This document shows, one piece after another, positions 1-11,100 of a stretch of 64,000 nucleotides of DNA. The stretch is from Bolinopsis microptera. Its lineage: Eukaryota > Ctenophora > Tentaculata > Lobata > Bolinopsidae. The first letter of the stretch is position 1. Each line of letters begins with the position of its first letter. The notes beneath the pieces are model-generated. The model saw only the letters and a program-made list of their open reading frames with translations, ran no database searches and was not told the DNA's origin. The position numbers were made by a program, and so were the translations under genes. The stretch is from positions 12,135,118 to 12,199,117 of the forward strand of contig NC_087078.1 of assembly GCF_026151205.1 (NCBI RefSeq). Reading direction: 5' to 3'.

Positions 1-589
1 GATCTTTCGGTTTCAGCTTAACCCACTAGGCCCTAGGTCATGAGTAGAACCGAAGGATCAAAATATGTGTTGCTTGTTGCTCATATAAACTATAAAATAT
101 CAATTTTGAGGGATAATGAAATGTTTATAGGTTCTGAAACCTAGTTAAATCGATTTCTCGTGCAATTTTAGGTCAAGAATAGTTATCAGAATGAGTCAAT
201 AACAAGGATGATTTCTCGGTTATTTTTGAGCTTTCGTTCAGAAAATAATTCGGGACCTTCAAAGGGAGGTAACAAGAAGGAGTTACAAGCGTTACAAGCG
301 TTCCATAATACAAAATGTGCATCACCTCTCTCCTCTGCTGAACGGGTACTTACTATTAAAGTAATCAAATTTACCTCACCTCCCCACGAGAATCCACATT
401 ATACTTTCAGGATTAATTAAAACTTGAAGATTGACAAATTTACTTGATTAACTTGGTTTCCATTATTTGCTAATTTTGTCTCACAGATTGTCTTCAAATT
501 CAATCTTAATTACATATATATATGTAATTAAGTATATATACTTAATTAATTAAGTACATATACTTAATTACATATACTAAATTTGTCAG
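1..589. other. Intron sequence upstream of the first RasGAP exon in the window
   Basis: No coding exon could be supported here. The 3' end, roughly 505-580, is very AT-rich with overlapping short palindromes built of TTAATTA and ATATAT. It ends in a canonical acceptor (TTTGTCAG) at 589. Short open frames at 186-420 occur on both strands and show no protein-like composition. Confidence 0.5.
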
Positions 590-2068
590 ATTGATACCAC
601 AAGAATAGTGGCAGGAGAAGATTTCGTAACAAACCAACAGAATATGAGGATGAAGGTGGACAAAGCATGGGCTCTCATCCTCTCTTCTTACCCCAAGTTT
701 CCTCCAGGTAAAATCATGTACTTCGCCAATCAAAAGTTTCCTGTTGCTATTGGTTTTCTGTATTTATACTGATAATTGCCTATATTTTGTTCAATTTTTC
801 AATCTTAAATATTACCCAGATTTGCGGGAACTATTTTCCCGGATCCGCCGTAGATGTGATAACTCCGGCCGGAGTGATCTGAGCAAGAAGCTGCTGAGTG
901 GGTCGATATTCCTGCGGTTTTTCTGCCCCGCCATCATGTCACCCAGCTTGTTTAACCTGACTGATGAGTATCCCGACGAGAGAATTAGTCGTTGTCTCAT
1001 CATCACCGCTAAAGTTATCCAGAACCTCGCTAATTTTACCAAGTGAGTTGATCTGTGTCTAATAAAACGCTACATTTTTGCGATTTTTTAGTTGATTGGG
1101 AGGTGCGGATTGCGGAATGAACTTAAATAAAAGCTTTTCTGCAGCTGAATGGACTGTAGCTGTTCATTACTTCGTTATAAAGTTATAACCATGATTCCTC
1201 AGGTTTGGTGGCAAAGAAGAGTACATGAGTTTCATGAACGAGTTTGTGGAAACAGCCACGCCCAACATGGAACTATTCCTCTCGAAAATATCAGTACGTT
1301 TTTTACCATAATTTTTGTTGATAAATAAAACACTCTGCTAAATTAAACAAATTTGCCAAAAAAACCATCATCTTAAAACATTATATGATATAACAGATAC
1401 GAATCCACGCAATTCCACCATTCAACTAAAACTGTCCTATGTTTTTTGCACGAGGTGGGTCTCTAAAAGAGGTGGATCTCTAAAAGAGCGTGATTTTTTC
1501 TGATCCCACCCTCATGTAGAGGTTCTCAAGAATGCGAGCCAGGAGAGAGGTTGCGGTGTAGAGATCCTGGGGCATGTCTTTTGGACATTCCTCAATGTGT
1601 GGAGCGAAATCGAGGCAAATCTGAGGGGTTATTGTATGTAAGGTGACTGTTTGGTTCAAGATTACTGTCAGAAAAAATCTTTCGAGATTTTAGTCATAAG
1701 TTACCAACTAATTTGTAGTTTTCAAGATCCGTAATTTATATTGGAGCACAAGGTTGCTTATAGAAATAGCTACGGTACGTTACTGGGATGGGATCAATAT
1801 GTGAATTAATTACCAGTGGATTGCCAGTTATTTCTGCGATGAGAATGTGAATCTGGTTGAGAAGGTCTATCTCAACTCTAGAGAGTTCCTTCATGTGAGC
1901 TACCACCAAACATCTGTCGGGAACTTAGATTAGATAAGAAAAATATCGGGGGTTTAACACTTCTTGCAAGCCTAACTGGTTCTTCGAGGTTGGACGGATC
2001 AAAGAATCCTTGCACTCTATAACATCATGCCATTAAAAAAATACTAAGTGGACTAGAATTGAGGCACT

Positions 2069-2113
<45 letters not shown>

Positions 2114-5100
2114 ATATTCCAGTCCGCGCCCTGTATATGGACCCGCACGGCCCCATCTGCCGTACCTGAGGTTGACGAATCCGCTAATCAGGTACCTCCC
2201 CATGTCCTTGATCTCTGATTTACCGTCCACATCAGCACAAGCACTAGCCACCGCTGCTCCGGTCTTGGCTAACATATCCTTCATTTCCGTCGTCCTCACC
2301 CAGGCGGCTTGAACAGACCTAAACAGGGGGTATGGCCGTGTATATTTCTGAGGAAATTTTCTGATATTGATTTTAATATTTTAACTTTAAATCCACAAAT
2401 TCAAGGACTTCGATTTGAAAGTCTGACCCAATAGCCTAAAAATTAAACAACGAATCGAACTTACGAGTTAAGGGGCTTGGGGAGCTCCGAACAGAATTTG
2501 CTGGTTACCAGAGATGCCTGCAACGAGTTCTGGAAAAGAGTTGCCGCGAACATTAACCACATTTTGGTCAACATCATGTTGTGAGAGTGAAATCAGTTTA
2601 TTGTTTAGCTGCTAAAACGACCCGTGATTTCTGAATGATTCTTAGACGGTCGTGCACCCCTCTTATATACTGACTTTCTCGACGTGTGTGGTGGTATTCG
2701 CAAGGTGGATAGGAGTATTCAGAGTTCTTTGGAACATCTAAAAAGTTTTATCTGTCCTTTGTCAATAGATGAACCTTCTTGTCTTCAACTCAAGCTGGCT
2801 GATTTCCTTCTTTGATCTTGAGATACAAACGGATCTATTTAGATCATTTTCAATAAAGTTGGCGTAGACGCCAGATTAGGTGGAAGAAATAATATTTCGA
2901 AGTTATTTAAAGTGCCCAAACAATCTTAATGTTTACCAGCTTTTAATCAATCTCAATCAGAGCAAAATTATTTAACGCTAAAATAAAGTCAGATAGAGCA
3001 TCAATCCTGACCATAATCTAATTCTTCTTATTCTTAAGAATCTGTAACATTTCATGCAACTTAGCCGGACAATCCTTCTCCCACAGGAACCGATGGAGAC
3101 GGAGTTTAAGACAGCAGAAATCTACAACTCTAATATTGGTCACAACCTCGCCTCACTCCACTCTTTTCTGACTGAGAAAATCGGACTTCTCTCCCCTGTT
3201 AGTTCTTTACATTAGATTTTGACATCTTATGGATGATAAAATTTGAGGAGCTATTTTTAATGATTGATGAATTAAATTGTATGTTATCCTGACCAGCGGA
3301 TGCTTTAAAACTTACAACGAAATTAGACCACACTGAAATTAGACCTGAACCACACTTTTCCTAAAATCCCATTCTAACCAGGAAGATCGACTACGTCTGG
3401 AAACCCTCCCAACAATCCTCCTCGAACTAGACGAACGGTGTGAGAACCTTCCAGAAAACTCCCAATTTCCCCTGCCAGAGCACCACTCTGTCAGTGTCGG
3501 CGGTGGCGGGGCCGAGTCTCCTGTGGAAGATCGCCGACGGAAAGCCGGTAGTCTGCCCGCTGTCAGTTTGAGCGATAGTCAGAGGTAAGATTTGTACAAG
3601 AAAATGCATTTTCTGTTCCATCTTTTATTGGTAAAGTAAGATCTTGTATAATGTACGATCACAAATTACCCCTCTTTTTGTATGATTATGCAGTAAGAGG
3701 TTTAAAACATTCGTATGCTGTCAGTTTCTTGCTATCTTAAATATGACAATATATTATACATATGTTATAGTCTCCCCGTCTAAATTGTTGACAATGAATT
3801 ACAAATTAGTTTTGGAGACAGATCTTGCTTAAGTTTACCATCATTTGTCCTTGATACTTAAATTATCTTTCATTTTACTGCAGTCTATATTCAATGATCG
3901 TATCCTGACAAATAAATGAAGGTCTGGTTTAAGCACTGCGATTTATAATATATATATATATATATCGCATATATAATATATGTATATATCCTGATCCTCT
4001 GATATCTAAGTACCCCGGCAATATTGGCAAATCTCAAGTTTACCTGTTGTTACGTTGTACCAGAAAAATTCGTATAATCATATCTCATATTGATTTTAGT
4101 TACACGCTTTACCATCGTAACAGATTGTACAGAAAAGTTATTCAGCAGTTTAAGTGAGTTTTTTACCTCGGAATTCAGACAAAAATCTGTTGATTAAAAA
4201 ATTCAATCGCTTAACTCAACCTTTCTTTTTTTTCTATCCGTCTTCTTTCTATGATCGTCTTTTCTTATTATTTTATCTTTTCATAATTGACAGAAACGTT
4301 TTAAGCTGAATTCTTTCATTTGAATTTTATTTTCTGAAAGTACAGCGCTGCAGATCTATCAATGTTTAAAAACACTAGTGGGGACTGGGAAGGTGAACCA
4401 TATTTGATATTTGTTTTGACACGTGACAGTGATTCTGGGTTTTCAATGCTGGAAGCTGATTTGGTTCATCGCTGTCATGTGTCAGGGAAAAAATATGGTT
4501 TACATCCCAACCACTATCCAGATCTATGGATATGCTGCCATGATTTTGTTAGGTTTTATGACCAGATGTTTTCTTATTTTCTACAAGGTGTTAATTTATC
4601 AAAGTGGTGGTTAAACAAAAATGTCCGGTACTTTGACATCCCTCATACATACTTTAAACTTAACGATGGTGGAAATTATCAGAGATTTATTCTAGGAGCA
4701 AGGTATGAACCGTGATTTTTTTTTCGAGCTGATTTTTAATCATGACTGGTATTTAAATGCCGAGGGGCGAGGAAATAATCTACATAGAGGGAGTTGGAAG
4801 GAAGCCAACAGAGCTACAGCTTGTTTCTTTTGTTAGCTTTCTTAGGAACGCTATACATTAGATTTGCGCGTACCTTTGTTCAATCAGTTATGTAAATTAT
4901 CAGATTTAATTCAAGTATAAACCCATCTAAACAATCAACACAAATAAATGATACATTGAATCGTCCCACATAACAAGAACGTATTTTCAAGCAAGATTCA
5001 TAATATTATATATTATATGATAAGAATTTAAGTAAAAAATCAGTCTTGCAGATAAAACATACCAGTCTCGCTACATGAAATGGTCACTGGAATGTGATAG

Positions 5101-8100
5101 CATCACTTCACAACAACTCCCCGAAATTCTCACGACTCTGTGGCCTCCTGCCGGGGCTCTGCTCTGGAAATAATCACCTTGTGTCCTTTTGTAGGCTTTA
5201 CAATCGTGAACCTGTAATCCCAGTCCATATCCTTCTCAGTACCGGGGACTGGGCGCATGTCGTGGTCACGAAGGGTGTGTATAATACTCATCTTCATGGT
5301 CATCATGGCCAGGTGTTTTCCCATACAGACCCGGGGCCCAGCTACAAAGGGCAGGTATGTGAAAGGGAGTGATATCCTTCGACCCTGACTCCCACCTCTC
5401 TGTGGAAATTCTATTTAAGTCGCGTGTCTATCAATTTTATTCGAACAACGCCCAATCAGAAATTTTCAGCACAAATAAATTCGGTAATATTTTGACCGCT
5501 TTACAAAGTCATTATTTTTAACGAACCTGGTCGGAACTCCAAAGGGTCTTTCCAATATTTGGGATGCTTGTGTAAGACTAGCTGTCCGAAAAAAATGAGA
5601 GTCTTCTTCGGCAAGTGCATGCCGTTAGCTAAGTTAGTTGGTTTCAGGGTTTGCCTGATCCCTCTCATTAGAGTTGGGTGTAGTCTCAGGATTTCTAGAA
5701 TTACCTGAATATAGAAGAGTTATACGCTTATTATAGGAATTAGAAATTTAAGGTTGTAAGCGATTATTCGAAATGCTGTTCGAGGTCCATAAGTAAGGCA
5801 AGCACGTCAGGTCATTCTCCATGATGCATACACTGTAAAACACATCAGATTTTAGATTTTTTTTCCACATTTCCTAACAAAAACCAAAATTAAGAAGATA
5901 CGGCCTTTACCATTTCCGTGTACTTCAACGATTTATCCATGGTCTGTAGAGAAGTCAAGTCCGCACTCCGCACTTCATCGCAAACTTTCTTGTATATCCG
6001 CTCATCTCGTATTAACCGCACGAACAATGTAGCTAATGTTTTGGCCATGTTGTCCTGCAGTATTGCAGGATATTGTGTTAATCGGTATATTATGACACGT
6101 GCAGCTATACTCATAAAGGCAATAGCAACATCATTGTGAGGTAATGCGGCTAGTGTGACAGGACTTGGAATGTTCCATTGTAAAGATATTAATTAAATTT
6201 GATTCATGAACATAAAAGGAAACTAAATTAATAATTTGATGGTATAGAAATAAAGGAGTAAAACGTACGATGACCAGGAATATGGTCATGACATCATCCA
6301 TCATGTACATAACCCTGTCCTCTCCAGCTGTCCCTGTTGGGGAGTAGTTCCTCTGGTTTGCTGTTATTACGTGGTGTATGATATCGTCTGGCTTGGGTCC
6401 GTCCTAAGGTGGTGTAATTGAATTTTAACACGTGGTTTAATTGAATTAGCACGTGGTGTGCTGAGTTTTACATTTGAGGAACTTATTTCTAATATGTAAG
6501 TGGTTCATTTACCCAACTTGAATGTAAATAATTTCACCAAATCTTACATCAGTTTTAAGACTATGCGATCAATCTCGTGAAACATCATTAATAAATAAAT
6601 TCACTCAAATCAGCTACAATTGATAGACCTTGCTGTAAGCAGAAGGCGACAAAAACTCCCTACTTCAGTATTTCTACCTACCTTCCCTATTTCAGTATTT
6701 CTACCTACCTTCCCTATTTCCACATACCTTCCCTATTTCTACCTACCTTCCCTATTTCTACCTACCTTCCCTATTTCTACCTACCTTCCCTATTTCTACC
6801 TACCTTCCCTATTTCTACCTACCTTCCCTATTTCTACCTACCTTCCCTATTTCTACCTACCTTCCCTATTTCTACCTACCTTCCCTATTTCTACCTACCT
6901 TCCCTATTTCACCTACCTTCCCTATTTCACCTACCTTCCCTATTTCCACCTACCTTCCCTATTTCTACCTACCTTCCCTATTTCTACCTACCTTCCCTAT
7001 TTCCACCTACCTTCCCTATTTCTACCTACCTTCCCTATTTCTACCTACCTTCCCTATTTCCACCTACCTTCCCTATTTCTACCTACCTTCCCTATTTCTA
7101 CCTACCTTCCCTATTTCCACCTACCTTCCCTATTTCTACCTACCTTCCCTATTTCTACCTACCTTCCCTATTTCTACCTACCTTCCCTATTTCTACCTAC
7201 ATTCCCTATTTCTAAGAAACTTCTATCTTCCCGCCCGATTATTTACCTTGTTGTACTCTTTCATCTTCTCGCTCAATATGTACCGACAGACGTTTCTTAG
7301 TTTTATCAGATGTGACAGTGCCTCGTTCACCTCCGGGTTTACCTATAAGAGAACAAAATGTTAACAATTCCGCTGATCGATGCAATCAAAATCTCAATCA
7401 CAGCACCAAGTAAGTAGGTACTGGCACTGGCAGTACCAGAGTATTTTCCTAACAGAATTGATATGAGCTTCGAATCAGAGGGAGTGGGCGGCTTATCATG
7501 GTCTATCAGCCAGATTATGAAATGACAATCTGCACATTAATTATACCCTCATTTGAAGTAACTTGGTGAGTCCTCCAAACTGTTGTGGGATCCAGCTGAG
7601 GAGAAGTTGGATCGTTTTGTTGTGGAACTTGGCATTTTTCGAGACAAACTCGCAGTCCAGGTCCAGTCCCAGAGCTCCTAATCGTGTTAAATTTTAATTA
7701 GCTTTTAAATCGATTAAACTTTTAAATTTCATTTCCAGATAATACAAATCAACTGCAGATTCCCTGTTATAAGATTATAATATAATATTAGGAATTTCCG
7801 TTTTTCCAATATTCGCGACCACAATTATCCCACTGGTAAAATGCTATAATACGTATATTATCAGGCTTTGTCATAACTGATCGAAACCAGCTGAGTAGTA
7901 AACATGCGAGGTACACACCTAAAAAGAACTGAAAGAGTTCTCCATAATACCACACTAAATCCACCTCCGTCTCCCCCATCTTAATCTCGCTCATCTGGGC
8001 CTGTAGACCCCGCTCTATGTACTCATGACACCTCTCAAACATGTCCGTCAAGTGGATCTTCGTGAAGTAGGGAGACATCACTTTACGCTTCATCGCCCAG

Positions 8101-11100
8101 TTACTTCCTGTTGTTGTTCAGGATTTAATTCTAAGTCAGTCATCGTGTTTAGGTCTTAAAATCGAGGTAATTTATTGAATAGTCGATTATAACATGATAT
8201 GTCGGACCGACATTGTCGGTGATGATGTAACATGTAAACTTCTCCTTAAGGACGTAGCCAGGGTTCAGCGTAGTACCCTCGCAAATCAGATAAGTACCAG
8301 CTGGTACGCCCTTAGAAGACTACTACTAATACTATGTCGGAACTAAGTCGGGTCGGACTTAGTTCCCTTAGAAGAGCTTTAATAAAATACTAACCATCAG
8401 TGACAGTAAGGAAACTGTTGGTCCCGGTGATGCGCTGCCCAAAAAGGGTGCGGTTAGGGATAGCGTCTACTTTTGTGAATATCGTTATCTCCGTTAGCAT
8501 TGATCTGATAATATCTGGATCCGCCGTGAAGAACTGAGATAATTTGAGAATGGAAATCAGCACAATATTTGAGTGCCTAACAAATAAGGTTGCCCTGAAT
8601 CTCGTTGAAATTTCATTAAGTTTATTTCTTTTAACTTTTCAAAATACAGGATTACTCACCTTGGGGCTGGCATTCCTCCAAAACACTATCGTGTCTCCAT
8701 ACTCAATAATCCAATCCCTCAACATGTCAAACAGCCTGGAATTAATTAATCACTGTTTAATGACTTATTAAATCACTCTATAATGACTTACTAATTGATC
8801 GCTGTAGTGTGAAATTTCTGCAAACTAAGTAAAGAGTATAAATTCATCTCAACTTCCACAACCCGTTTTAAACAGAAACAATGAACTAACTTATTTTGAG
8901 CCTGAGCCTCCCTCATCTGGCCATAGTTGCCCTCGAGAAAGCTCTCTCGAGGTGGACCAGGGTAGTCCTTAAACTGCTTGTGTTGGTACATCAGGAACTG
9001 CACGTGAGACAGGCAGAAGGCTACCATTCCAGAGAAGAGGAGTCCTGGAACTCCGTACTCTTTTATAGTCCTGGTGGGCAGGGTTTGTTAAGAATTGTGT
9101 GTAGAAAGTCCTGGTGGGGTTTGTTAAGAATTGTGTGTAGAAAGTCCTGGTGAGTTTGTTAAGAATTGTGTGTAGAAAGTCCTGGTGGGGTTTGTTAAGA
9201 ATTGTGTGTAGAAAGTCCTGGTGGGTTTGTTAAGAATTGTGTGTAGAAAGTCCTGGTGGGCGGGGTTTGTTAAGAATTGTGAGTAGAAAGTTGTTATCGT
9301 CCTGGTGGGTTTGTTAAGAATTGTGTGTAGAAAGTCCTGGTGGGTTTGTTAAGAATTGTGTGTAGAAAGTCCTGGTGGGGTTTGTTAAGAATTGTGTGTA
9401 GAAAGTTGTTGTCCTCTGGTGGTGAGGATTGTGGGTGGGAGTGCCAACTGATTGACTGTAACCGTTCTCTATTTTTCTGTATTACATGAGAAATAAAGAA
9501 AACTTCAAAAATGTACTCATAAATTTGAGACGTTTTGTCTGATCTTTGTGACCTGATTCTACTTACCCAAGTGTGTGGTGAACATCAAAGTTGTTGAAAC
9601 ACAGCACCGTAAATCCAAAAGTTGCAAGAACTGAAATATTGAACGATAAATTTCGAAATGAAGATATTGGTCTGGCCTTCATTTGCACCATGCTTCAGCT
9701 TCGAATGTGAAAATAAAGCCTCTGAGAATTAGATAGATATAGTAATATGTATATTAAAGTCACTATTGTGACGGTACATTAGAACTAGACAGAAACAAAG
9801 TGCGAAGGGCCTGAACGGAACCCCTCGGTTTCAGTTCCTTGTTTAACACTGCCGTACACTGTACAGCAAGGACATTCGCCGGGTTCTCCAAGGATGGGCA
9901 CATAGCTCACTACTACTACTACTTACTAAGTTTTAGAGGGCGATCTGTGAACAGACAACTACCTCATTCCCAACTATAGGAACCAGAATTCCTATACTAT
10001 CCCAACAAGTTACACCAAGCATAGTTGTACCTACCATAATAGTAGTGAAATGCATTAATTAACGGATGAAAATATCTGTACCTCCTAGAGTGATGAGTGC
10101 TTTTTCCTCTTTGTTGTTAATCTTCATACTCTGTTGGTTTAGAGTCCAGTTAACATCTTATCTTGTAAATTTAAATTAAGAACATAATACGGCTGCAGTG
10201 AGATTAACAAATAACCATTGAGAGATTTTCATAAATTTCTTAATTTGAGTCGCTGCCATGTTATTACTGTACGCTTTTGTCTTTCTTCATACAATTTTTA
10301 TAAGCGTTCTTATAACACTTCGAAACGTTCATACAATTTTTCAATTTTGCAGGCAGGATTTAAAGATGCGATCGTTCCAGAACTTCAGATCGGAGAAGTG
10401 TACAGAAGTTTACGGATATAGTTCCAACACACCCTCCAATTCTTCTCCAGAGGTCGAACAAGGTGAGTTGTATTTCTCAGACATGTGTAAACCTACTTCT
10501 AGTGTACCTACTTCTAGTGTACCTACTTCTAGTGTACCTACTTCTAGTGTACCTACTTCTAGTGTACCTACTTCTAGTCTACCTACTTCTAGTGTACCTA
10601 CTTCTAGTCTACCTACTTCTAGTGTACCTACTTCTAGTGTACCTACTTCTAGTGTACCTACTTCTAGTCTACCTACTTCTAGTGTACCTACTTCTAGTGT
10701 ACCTACTTCTAGTCTACCTACTTCTAGTGTACCTACTTCTAGTCTACCTACTTCTAGTCTACCTACTTCTAGTGTACCTACTTCTAGTCTACCTACTTCT
10801 AGTCTACCTACTTCTAGTGTACCTACTTCTAGTCTACCTACTTCTAGTGTACCTACTTCTAGTCTACCTACTTCTAGTCTACCTACTTCTAGTGTACCTA
10901 CTTCTAGTCTACCTACTTCTAGTGTACCTACTTCTAGTGTACCTACTTCTAGTCTACCTACTTCTAGTCTACCTACTTCTAGTATACCTACTTCTAGTCT
11001 ACCTACTTCTAGTGTACCTACTTCTAGTCTACCTACTTCTAGTCTACCTACTTCTAGTGTACTGTGTACCTACTTATAGTCTACCTACTTCTAGTCTACC

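Noticed and set aside
6055..6149. Upstream extension of P450 exon 9 to an acceptor at 6150
   Set aside because: It needs a weaker donor to keep phase and inserts about 30 residues absent from P450s; the CTGCAG|GAC acceptor at 6054 fits phase and family better.
6620..7300. 226-codon frame of repeated [13 protein letters not shown]
   Set aside because: Translation of the 19-bp minisatellite in P450 intron 7, antisense to the real gene.
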